A stretch of 6,986 nucleotides of DNA from Desulfobacter sp. (GTDB taxonomy: Bacteria; Desulfobacterota; Desulfobacteria; Desulfobacterales; Desulfobacteraceae), in assembly GCA_030145005.1 (NCBI GenBank), contig JAQYWJ010000112.1:1-6986 (forward strand). Reading direction: 5' to 3'. The position numbers and the translations under genes were made by a program. The notes under the pieces were generated by a model that was not told the origin of the DNA, did no database searches, and saw nothing but the letters and a program-made list of their open reading frames with translations. Positions 1 to 5,683 of the stretch are shown piece by piece (within the stretch, counting starts at the first letter, position 1; each line of letters begins with the position of its first letter).

Positions 1-391
1 CAAATTCAATGGTTTCGCCGTCAATATTCATGGCCCGTACAGTGACACCTGCATGCCGCCTGACATCGGCCCTGTAGTCAACAACACTTAAGCATCCTTC
101 TTTTTCAGAGATAAAGGTCTCTTTGGACTTGGATAGGATTTCAGGATTAATAAGTGCGGTAAATGTTTTGTCTTCAGGGTCTTTTTGTTCCTCTCCTGCA
201 TGGGGATCATAAACAATAACCCGGCGATTGATCCCGACCTGGGGGGCGGCAAGGCCGACGCCCGCGTCATGGAACATGGTCTCCCCCATATTCTCAATGA
301 ATATTTTTAACTCGTCATCAATGGTTTCAACAGGTACCGATGCCTTTTTTAAGGAGGGTTCGGGAAACGTGACAATATCAAGAGTAGCCAT
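1..391 (-). CDS. def: Peptide deformylase, N-terminal 130 residues (cut by window edge)
   Basis: This enzyme removes the formyl group from the N-terminal methionine of nascent proteins at the ribosome exit; it is a cytosolic metalloenzyme. The visible part reads MATLDIVTFPEPSLKK at the N-terminus. It contains motif 1 as GVGLAAPQ (residues 44-51) and motif 2 as EGCLSV (residues 98-103), whose Cys100 is the expected metal ligand. The third motif, HExxH, should lie just past residue 130 and is outside the window, so catalytic completeness cannot be judged. The ATG overlaps the ribF stop codon by one base (TAATG). An AAGGA ribosome binding site lies about 12 bases upstream, inside the end of ribF, so translation is probably coupled to ribF. 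No frameshift is seen. Family assignment is firm. Confidence 0.96.
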   Translation of the reverse strand, partial: MATLDIVTFPEPSLKKASVPVETIDDELKIFIENMGETMFHDAGVGLAAPQVGINRRVIVYDPHAGEEQKDPEDKTFTALINPEILSKSKETFISEKEGCLSVVDYRADVRRHAGVTVRAMNIDGETIEF

Positions 392-1320
392 TATTTTAAA
401 ATTTCCTTTGCCTTTTGAATGTCCTTTCTGATTTGGTCGGACAGCTGCTCAATATTTGAAAATTTAATTTCATCCCGGAGTCGCTTCACCATATTAACGC
501 GTATCCGGGAGTCGTATATATTTTCTTTAAAATCAAAAATATGAACTTCAATGGTAAACATCCCATCACCAAAGGTCGGGGAAAAACCAATATTGGCCAC
601 ACCTTTGAAGTTGCCATGGATGGTTTCAACCGTTACCGCATAGACCCCGAACTTAGGGCACAGTTCATCATGTAGTTTTATATTGGCCGTGGGACATCCA
701 AGCTGACTGCCCCCGCGCTCGCGGCCCTTTATAACCTTTCCCCGGATTTGGTAGAACCGCCCAAGATAGTGCTTTGCCCGGTCCACATGGCCGTCCATGA
801 CAAATTTTCTGATTCTTGTGCTGGAAATTCGTTCCGTGGCGGTTTCAACATCCTTTATCCAGTCAGGTACAATGGTCTCATACCCAAGTTCTTCACCCAT
901 TGTTTTGAGCAGCTCAACATTGCCGGTTCTGTTTTTTCCAAAGGTATAGTCAGGCCCGATAATAATGGTTTTCATACCGATTTTTTTTACAAGAATATCT
1001 TCAATGAATTCCTGGGCCGGTATTTGTGCAAAGGCCTTGTCAAAGGGCAGGCAAAGCAGCACGTCTATGCCCGAGGATTCTATCAGTTCAATTTTCTGGT
1101 CCCGCCGGGTGATCAGAGGGGGGCTGGAAAGGCCCAAGGCTCTTAACGGATGCGGTTCAAATGTCATGGCTATGCAGGTGCCGCCAGTCTGGGCCCCCTT
1201 TTCAATCACCTGGTTCAACAGCGCCTGGTGACCTTTGTGCACACCGTCAAAATTACCAATGGTAACAACAGCGTTATTAAAGGGGGCCTTAATTTGATTT
1301 AAATCTTCAATTAATTCCAT
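391..1320 (-). CDS. ribF: Bifunctional riboflavin kinase / FAD synthetase
   Basis: This protein phosphorylates riboflavin to FMN and then adenylylates FMN to FAD in the cytosol. At 309 residues it has the usual bacterial RibF length. The N-terminal nucleotidyltransferase domain (about 1-180) carries GNFDGVHKGH (residues 22-31) and the ISSTRIR motif (165-171). The C-terminal flavokinase domain (about 185-305) carries GCPTANI (208-214, the PTAN nucleotide/Mg site), GVYAV (225-229) and the E-x-HIFDF segment (258 onward) that holds the usual catalytic Glu. The start is supported by AAAGGA about 4-5 bases upstream of the ATG at 1320. It is first in a minus-strand pair with def, overlapping it by one base. 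No FMN riboswitch is recognisable in the short leader. Both activities look intact. Confidence 0.97.
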   Translation of the reverse strand: MELIEDLNQIKAPFNNAVVTIGNFDGVHKGHQALLNQVIEKGAQTGGTCIAMTFEPHPLRALGLSSPPLITRRDQKIELIESSGIDVLLCLPFDKAFAQIPAQEFIEDILVKKIGMKTIIIGPDYTFGKNRTGNVELLKTMGEELGYETIVPDWIKDVETATERISSTRIRKFVMDGHVDRAKHYLGRFYQIRGKVIKGRERGGSQLGCPTANIKLHDELCPKFGVYAVTVETIHGNFKGVANIGFSPTFGDGMFTIEVHIFDFKENIYDSRIRVNMVKRLRDEIKFSNIEQLSDQIRKDIQKAKEILK

Positions 1321-1350
1321 GTTGTCCTTTAAAATTTCAACAAAATACTA

Positions 1351-1379
1351 TTGACAAACTAAACAAACACATATATATA
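1351..1379 (+). promoter_or_regulatory. Sigma70 promoter of the tRNA-Leu gene
   Basis: A perfect -35 TTGACA (1351-1356) is followed after 17 bases by TATATA (1374-1379), inside the run ATATATATAT at 1371-1380. The predicted start is near 1386, which leaves a 5' leader of about 54 bases before the tRNA at 1440. Consensus quality and placement fit a strong stable-RNA promoter. No obvious GC-rich discriminator was identified. Confidence 0.7.
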
Positions 1380-1402
1380 TCCCAACCATCGCTTTTACGC
1401 AA
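1374..1402 (-). promoter_or_regulatory. Candidate sigma70 promoter for ribF-def
   Basis: On the minus strand TTGCGT (1402-1397) is followed after exactly 17 bases by TATATA (1379-1374). Transcription would start near 1367, giving a leader of roughly 45 bases before the ribF ATG at 1320. The -10 box is the same TATATA proposed for the tRNA promoter on the other strand. The -35 is only a fair match, and the alternating AT run makes chance -10 matches easy, so this is tentative. Confidence 0.4.
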
Positions 1403-1439
1403 TCTTTAAATGGGCTGCCAACAAAGCGATTGAGAGTGT

Positions 1440-1526
<87 letters not shown>

Positions 1527-1538
1527 CCTCAATTCGAG

Positions 1539-1570
1539 ATCCCGGAAGGAAAGCCTTCTTGGGATTTTTT
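1539..1570 (+). terminator. Rho-independent terminator of tRNA-Leu
   Basis: ATCCC-G-GAAGG (1539-1549) pairs with CCTTC-T-TGGGAT (1554-1565) around an AAAG loop, with one bulged T, and runs into six T's (1565-1570). It begins 13 bases after the CCA end, the expected place for a monocistronic tRNA terminator. Confidence 0.87.
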
Positions 1571-1597
1571 CGTTTTAGAATCCTCTTCCTTCCAGCG

Positions 1598-1619
1598 TTA
1601 CACAAACTCATTACACAAA
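1598..1619 (+). repeat. Tandem 9 bp direct repeat TTACACAAA
   Basis: TTACACAAA occurs at 1598-1606 and again at 1611-1619, a period of 13 bases, with CTCA between. A -10-like CATAAT (1626-1631) follows, about 40 bases upstream of the damaged lipoprotein start. The arrangement could be a regulator-binding site at that gene's promoter, or chance in AT-rich sequence. No good -35 box at 16-18 base spacing was found. Confidence 0.35.
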
Positions 1620-1669
1620 ATTTAACATAATGGTCAAAATGAAATCAGTAGACAGCAGAGAGGATATAA

Positions 1670-2075
1670 ATGGGAAAGCCTATGAATAAAAGAATCGTTA
1701 CGGCCTGTATCGGGGGAAATCCTTGCTTTTTTTGCCGGTTGTGGTGGTGATAAGCTTTTTGAATACCGGTACAACTCGGCAAATTCAGTGGATATAAGCT
1801 ATAAGGGCAAATTGTACCGGCTCAAGCGTTTTGGCCCTAAGGTCAGTACCCCTTTTGAATACCGGTTTGAATCCGACGGGGATCTGGACATCACCGTTGC
1901 GGGCAAAACCTACGATATTGACAGCCCTTATGATATTGATTCGTCCAAAACGGCAAAAAAAGAAGAAAAAAAACAGCACGAGGACATCTACAAAGGCGAA
2001 ACGCAAGTAAGGGACTCGACAGGCTGTTACAAAATGCTAATTTTCCCAATTTCTTCGTTGGAAAAATCAATTTGA
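1670..2075 (+). pseudogene. Small secreted lipoprotein gene, frameshifted; 3' end runs into repeat A
   Basis: AGAGAGGA (1657-1664) lies 5 bases before ATG 1670. From there the frame reads MGKPMNKRIVTACIGG and then, past the run GGGGGAAA (1712-1719), goes out of frame and stops at 1748-1750. One frame over, the sequence continues directly as ILAFFAGCGGDK and stays open to 2075. Removing one base from the G/A run joins them into a classical lipoprotein signal: basic n-region, hydrophobic core, and lipobox FAGC with the Cys codon at 1740-1742. The mature part is about 90 residues, with KLYRLKRFGPKVSTPFEYRF, a DIDSPYDID segment and a Lys/Glu-rich stretch over A7/A8 runs (1955-1977). From 2017 the frame runs into repeat A, so about the last 19 residues (CYKMLIFPISSLEKSI and just before) are not ancestral. 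I do not recognise the family. A sequencing error at the G/A run is the main alternative; the remaining ORF could otherwise start only at GTG 1788, without a signal peptide. Confidence 0.65.
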
Positions 2076-2162
2076 TCCTCAGAATACTGCATGTATGCCT
2101 GCGGTCAAATTGATTTTCCGCCTTGAACTTGAAAAAATTATCTATTCCGTAACAGCCTGTCG
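2017..2162. repeat. Repeat A: 146 bp inverted-repeat (MITE/hairpin-like) element
   Basis: The outer arms are a 14 bp perfect inverted repeat, CGACAGGCTGTTAC (2017-2030) and GTAACAGCCTGTCG (2149-2162). Inner arms GGAAAAATCAATTTGA (2060-2075) and TCAAATTGATTTTCC (2105-2119) pair except for one extra A. The centre is AATACTGCATGTATG. The whole element therefore folds into one long imperfect hairpin. It contains no ORF of its own but supplies the stop codon of the damaged lipoprotein. No convincing target-site duplication is visible. Its core aligns with repeat B at 5520-5658. It could be a non-autonomous transposable element or a large REP-like hairpin. Confidence 0.8.
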
Positions 2163-2226
2163 GGAAAAATAAATGTCACAGATAGGAGACATAGGCTGCT
2201 CAGCTTTCTGAAGAAGGCATAAATTG

Positions 2227-2255
2227 TTGACACTTTTTATCTGCTCTGATAATTT
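2227..2255 (+). promoter_or_regulatory. Candidate sigma70 promoter for the small acidic protein gene
   Basis: TTGACA (2227-2232) is followed by TGATAATTT. The -10 is either GATAAT (2248-2253, 15-base spacer) or TAATTT (2250-2255, 17-base spacer). A start near 2262 would give a leader of about 50 bases before the ATG at 2312. It lies 65 bases past repeat A, so the gene does not depend on transcription through that element. Confidence 0.5.
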
Positions 2256-2311
2256 TTAGTTTCGTTAAAATAAAATCAAACGCTTTAAAATCAGGACAAA
2301 ATGAGGATTTT

Positions 2312-2647
2312 ATGGTTCAAGATTATGATGATGATATTGTTGAGTTGACCGAAGTGTTCACCGAAGAATCATCCCCCAAAGATCAGGACGTAACTGAACT
2401 GACCCAGGAATCCCCTGATCCGGAAACGTTAGTTTCCGAGGATGTTTCTTTGGCCCGAAAGGATGGTGATAATATCATGCCGTCACTGGACCGGGAAGAA
2501 TTTGAAGCTGTCCTTGAAAAACTTATAGAGAAGAAATTTTCTGGAATCATTGAAAAAATCCTTTTTGAAGTAATGGAAAAGGTGATCAAGCGAGAAATAG
2601 AAGATATTAAAGCAGGACTTAAAAAAGATCTTGATGATATCGGTTAG
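2312..2647 (+). CDS. Small acidic protein with helical C-terminus, PopZ-like architecture (unproven)
   Basis: This is a 111-residue cytosolic protein with no signal peptide or membrane segment. GAGGA (2303-2307) lies 4 bases before the ATG. Residues 1-57 are strongly acidic, low in hydrophobics and probably disordered. They carry two related short motifs, DIVELTEV (8-15) and DVTELTQE (26-33), and a Ser/Pro/Glu-rich linker. Residues 59-109 are predicted by eye to be amphipathic helices: REEFEAVLEKLIEKKF, then IIEKILFEVMEKVIKREIEDIK, then a short Lys/Asp tail. A conserved-looking V-I-K-R-E-I-E-D-I pattern closes the domain. The acidic linker plus C-terminal oligomerisation-type helices, encoded just upstream of valS, recalls PopZ (DUF2497) of Alphaproteobacteria; I infer similarity of form, not homology. 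It has its own promoter and terminator, so it is not obviously co-transcribed with valS. Coding status is well supported; function is unknown. Confidence 0.85.
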   Translation: MVQDYDDDIVELTEVFTEESSPKDQDVTELTQESPDPETLVSEDVSLARKDGDNIMPSLDREEFEAVLEKLIEKKFSGIIEKILFEVMEKVIKREIEDIKAGLKKDLDDIG

Positions 2648-2661
2648 ACTTGATTAAACGA

Positions 2662-2690
2662 TTGACTTAATTTTTAAAAATTTTTATTAA
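2662..2690 (+). promoter_or_regulatory. Weak promoter candidate just upstream of the terminator hairpin
   Basis: TTGACT (2662-2667), a 17-base A/T-rich spacer and TATTAA (2685-2690) match sigma70 reasonably well. Initiation would fall near 2697, at the first base of the GGGGATTG hairpin. If real, valS mRNA would begin with that hairpin. The surrounding AT-rich sequence makes chance matches likely. Confidence 0.28.
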
Positions 2691-2696
2691 CGTGCC

Positions 2697-2720
2697 GGGG
2701 ATTGATTCAATCCCCTTTTT
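2697..2720 (+). terminator. Rho-independent terminator after the small acidic protein gene
   Basis: GGGGATTG (2697-2704) and CAATCCCC (2708-2715) form an 8 bp perfect stem with an ATT loop, followed by five T's (2716-2720). It sits 50 bases past the TAG at 2645-2647 and separates that gene from valS. Confidence 0.85.
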
Positions 2721-2786
2721 CATTAAACAGCCTTGGGCTGCCGTGGCTTTTTTTAAAGCGCATGGCGGTTCATGACAAAACATGAC

Positions 2787-2812
2787 ACAGACCATTGATT
2801 ATAAGGGTCTGT
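2787..2812 (+). promoter_or_regulatory. Inverted repeat in the valS upstream region
   Basis: ACAGACC (2787-2793) and GGTCTGT (2806-2812) form a 7 bp perfect inverted repeat around a 12-base AT-rich spacer, ending 17 bases before the valS ribosome binding site (GAGGAG, 2829-2834). The flanks are also similar, TGACAC on the left and GTCAC on the right. It may be an operator or a leader hairpin. The T-box hallmarks of Firmicutes synthetase leaders are not seen. No clear -35/-10 pair was found between 2721 and 2841. Confidence 0.35.
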
Positions 2813-2841
2813 CACATTAAAAGGGTTTGAGGAGTTGAATT

Positions 2842-5511
2842 ATGTGTTCGGATTCCCTGGACAAAGGATATTCACCAAAAGAGATTGAAGAGAAATGGTA
2901 TTCATTCTGGCTTGAAAACGGTTTTTTCAAAGCTGAAGACAAAAGTGACAGTATCCCTTTTTCAATTGTGATTCCACCACCCAACGTCACTGGCGTGCTC
3001 CATATGGGCCATGCACTGAACAACGTGATCCAGGATATCATGTGCAGATACAGAAGGCTTTTGGGACAGAATGTTCTATGGATGCCGGGAACTGATCACG
3101 CCGGAATTGCCACCCAGAATGTGGTGGAACGCAAACTGGCTGCCGAAGGCAAAAACCGTGATCAGGTCGGTCGGGAAGCCTTTATTGAGGAAGTATGGAA
3201 ATGGCGGGAAAAATCAGGTGGTGCCATCATCAACCAGCTCAAGCGTCTTGGTGCATCCTGTGACTGGGACCGGGAACGCTTTACCATGGACGAGGGGCTT
3301 TCCGAAGCTGTACGTAAGGTGTTTGTCCGTCTGTACAAGGAGGGTCTGATCTATGAAGACCAGTATATCATTAACTGGTGTCCCAGATGCATGACCGCAC
3401 TTGCAGATCTTGAGGTTGAATACGAAGAAAAGGACGGTTACCTTTATTACATCCGCTACCCGTTCAAAAACAGCCAGAAAAAAGGACTGACCGTTGCCAC
3501 CACCCGGCCTGAAACCCTGTTTGGGGATATGGCCGTGGCAGTTAACCCCGAAGACGAACGGTTTAAGGACCTTGGGGAAACAGAAGTTCAGCTGCCCCTG
3601 ACAGACCGGTTAATTCCCATTATCCGGGATGAATATGTGGATACCCACTTTGGTACCGGCGCCCTGAAAGTCACCCCGGCCCATGATCCCAATGATTTTC
3701 ATTTGGGTGAAAAACACGGCCTGAAAAAATTAAAGGTCATTGATGATGCTGGCGCAATGCTGGAAGGGGCAGGGCGTTTTGCAGGCCTTGACCGGTTTGA
3801 ATGCCGCAAAAAAGCGGTTGAAGCGCTTGAAGAGCTGGGATTGCTTGAGAAAAAAGAACCCTTGAAGCACAGCGTGGGCAATTGCTACCGCTGCCACACA
3901 GATGTTGAGCCTTCCATTTCTAAACAATGGTTTGTCAAGGTAGGGCCTTTGGCTGCAAAGGCATCCCAGGCCGTACGGGACGGCAGAACCCGAATTGTTC
4001 CTGAGAACTGGTCAAAAACCTATTTTGATTGGATGGACAATATCAGGGACTGGTGCATATCCCGTCAGATCTGGTGGGGGCACCGCATCCCTGTATGGAA
4101 ATGCCCGGAATGCAAGGAAGTTATTGTTGAAGAGACTGATCCTGATGCCTGTCCCAAGTGCGGATCAAAAAATATTGTCCAGGAAACCGATGTCCTTGAT
4201 ACCTGGTTTTCTTCGGCTCTCTGGCCCTTCTCCACCATGGGCTGGCCTGAAAATACGGATCTTTTAAAAACCTTTTATCCCACCAATGTCCTGGTTACAG
4301 GGTTTGATATTTTGTTTTTCTGGGTTGCCAGAATGATGATGATGGGCATCCATTTTATGGACGATGAAATTCCGTTCAAGGATGTCTATATCCATGCCCT
4401 GGTCAGGGATGAACACGGCAAAAAAATGTCCAAGTCCAAGGGTAATGTTATTGATCCGCTCAAGGTGATCGACGAATACGGGGCAGATGCGTTCAGGTTT
4501 ACGCTGGCCGCTTTTGCTGCCCAGGGCAGGGATGTTAAAATGTCCGAATCAAGGGTAGAAGGGTACAGAAATTTTGTTAACAAGCTTTGGAATGCTGCCA
4601 GGTTCACCCTGATGCACATTACGGAAAAAGACGCACTGACAGATAATCTTGACCTGACCCTGACGGACCGTTGGATTTTATCCAGGTGTGCTGAAACCTC
4701 TTTGGCCGTTAAACAGGGAATTGAGGAATACCGATTCAATGAAGCCGCTTCTGTGGTTTACCAGTTTGTATGGCATGAATTCTGCGACTGGTATCTTGAA
4801 GCTGCCAAACCCGCCCTGTATGAAAAATTAGGGGCCGACCAGCGCGACGCTGCCCGTGGTGTTCTGGCAAAAGTACTCGAAGATATTATTATCATGCTGC
4901 ATCCCTTCATGCCCTTTGTTACCGAAGAAATTTACAATATTCTTCCGGGCACAAGCGGCTCTGTAATGAAGGCAGCGTTTCCCTATAATGACGATGATTT
5001 CAAAAAGTTCAAAGATCCGTCCTGTGAAAAAGAGATGGAATTTATGTTTTCTTTGATTTCCGGTATTCGCAATATCAGATCCGAGATGAACATCCAGCCC
5101 TCCACCAGGGTTAAAGTGCTGGCCACCACGGCAGATAATGCAGAAAAACTGCTGATTGCCGAAAATAAATCTGTCATTATCAATCTTGCTACCCTTGAGA
5201 ACCTGTCTTTCTGTGACGCAGACAATCCGCCTGAATCTTCAGCCACCACCGTCTCAGGTGCCACCACCTGCTATGTCTGCCTTGAAGGTGTAATCGATTT
5301 TGACAAGGAAATCAGCCGTCTTGAAAAAGAGCTGGAGAAAAACACCAAAGAGCTGAACAGTATCCAGAAACGGCTGAATAACGACAGTTTCCTTGAAAAA
5401 GCCCCGGAAGATGTTATTGATAAGGTCAGGGCACAGCATGAAGAACTTAAAGAAAAGCAGGATAAGATTACGGTGAACCTGGATCGGGTTAAGAATCTGA
5501 AACAGGATTAG
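2842..5511 (+). CDS. valS: Valyl-tRNA synthetase
   Basis: This class Ia synthetase charges tRNA-Val with valine and edits misactivated threonine. At 889 residues it is normal for the family. The Rossmann core has PPPNVTGVLHMGHALN with HMGH at 54-57, GTDHAGIATQ at 83-92 and KMSKS at 528-532. The CP1 editing domain (about 190-345) has TTRPET (220-225). Three Cys-pair sites are present: C180/C183 (NWCPRC), C348/C351 (NCYRC) and a four-Cys zinc knuckle C421/C424/C437/C440 after the GHRIPVWK segment. The anticodon-binding region has DRWIL (609-613), HEFCDWYLE (645-653) and HPFMPFVTEE (687-696). The C-terminus from about 818 is the tRNA-binding coiled coil, rich in Leu/Glu/Lys. GAGGAG (2829-2834) lies 7 bases before the ATG. 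The gene is complete and undamaged, and the TAG is followed 8 bases later by repeat B. Confidence 0.98.
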   Translation: MCSDSLDKGYSPKEIEEKWYSFWLENGFFKAEDKSDSIPFSIVIPPPNVTGVLHMGHALNNVIQDIMCRYRRLLGQNVLWMPGTDHAGIATQNVVERKLAAEGKNRDQVGREAFIEEVWKWREKSGGAIINQLKRLGASCDWDRERFTMDEGLSEAVRKVFVRLYKEGLIYEDQYIINWCPRCMTALADLEVEYEEKDGYLYYIRYPFKNSQKKGLTVATTRPETLFGDMAVAVNPEDERFKDLGETEVQLPLTDRLIPIIRDEYVDTHFGTGALKVTPAHDPNDFHLGEKHGLKKLKVIDDAGAMLEGAGRFAGLDRFECRKKAVEALEELGLLEKKEPLKHSVGNCYRCHTDVEPSISKQWFVKVGPLAAKASQAVRDGRTRIVPENWSKTYFDWMDNIRDWCISRQIWWGHRIPVWKCPECKEVIVEETDPDACPKCGSKNIVQETDVLDTWFSSALWPFSTMGWPENTDLLKTFYPTNVLVTGFDILFFWVARMMMMGIHFMDDEIPFKDVYIHALVRDEHGKKMSKSKGNVIDPLKVIDEYGADAFRFTLAAFAAQGRDVKMSESRVEGYRNFVNKLWNAARFTLMHITEKDALTDNLDLTLTDRWILSRCAETSLAVKQGIEEYRFNEAASVVYQFVWHEFCDWYLEAAKPALYEKLGADQRDAARGVLAKVLEDIIIMLHPFMPFVTEEIYNILPGTSGSVMKAAFPYNDDDFKKFKDPSCEKEMEFMFSLISGIRNIRSEMNIQPSTRVKVLATTADNAEKLLIAENKSVIINLATLENLSFCDADNPPESSATTVSGATTCYVCLEGVIDFDKEISRLEKELEKNTKELNSIQKRLNNDSFLEKAPEDVIDKVRAQHEELKEKQDKITVNLDRVKNLKQD

Positions 5512-5519
5512 TTTAAATA

Positions 5520-5658
5520 GTGTTTGAACGAAAAGTCACCCATCTGCGGCGTTGCAAAAAAAATTACCAAATCATAAGATCGGGCCTCACATACGCCAGT
5601 ATGCTCCGGTTTTAAATTTTTTTGCGCCTTGCATCCGGGCAACTTTTCGTTCAAACAC
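5520..5658. repeat. Repeat B: 139 bp inverted-repeat element between valS and nadC
   Basis: GTGTTTGAACGAAAAGT (5520-5536) and ACTTTTCGTTCAAACAC (5642-5658) are 17 bp perfect inverted arms. Inside, GCGTTGCAAAAAAAATT on the left and TTTTTTTGCGCCTTGC on the right pair imperfectly, and the centre CATACGCCAGTATG (5590-5603) is itself a hairpin with a GCCA loop. The whole element can fold back on itself. It codes for nothing convincing, although one frame is open through it into nadC. In the RNA it would place a large hairpin between valS and nadC, possibly affecting read-through or mRNA stability. No clear target-site duplication is seen. Confidence 0.85.
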
Positions 5659-5683
5659 GGGTTTCCATTCAGGCATCATATAT

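Noticed and set aside
748..1231. Two open frames on the plus strand opposite ribF
   Set aside because: They are antisense to a fully conserved gene, have no ribosome binding site of note, and their products show no recognisable domain.
1321..1439. FMN riboswitch ahead of ribF
   Set aside because: The leader would be under 50 bases if the proposed start is right, and none of the conserved RFN element segments is visible.
2171..2226. Possible insertion-sequence remnant around TGTCACAGATAGGAGACAT, and a small hairpin GCTTTC/GAAGGC at 2203-2218
   Set aside because: The first vaguely recalls IS ends but there is no partner end or transposase fragment. The hairpin has no T-run and a wobble pair, so neither can be supported.
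2721..2841. T-box leader ahead of valS
   Set aside because: No T-box consensus or specifier stem is visible.
5552..5683. Upstream in-frame ATG that would add 44 residues to NadC
   Set aside because: The extension is translated repeat B sequence, has no match to the family N-terminus, and the normal-length protein starts at 5684.
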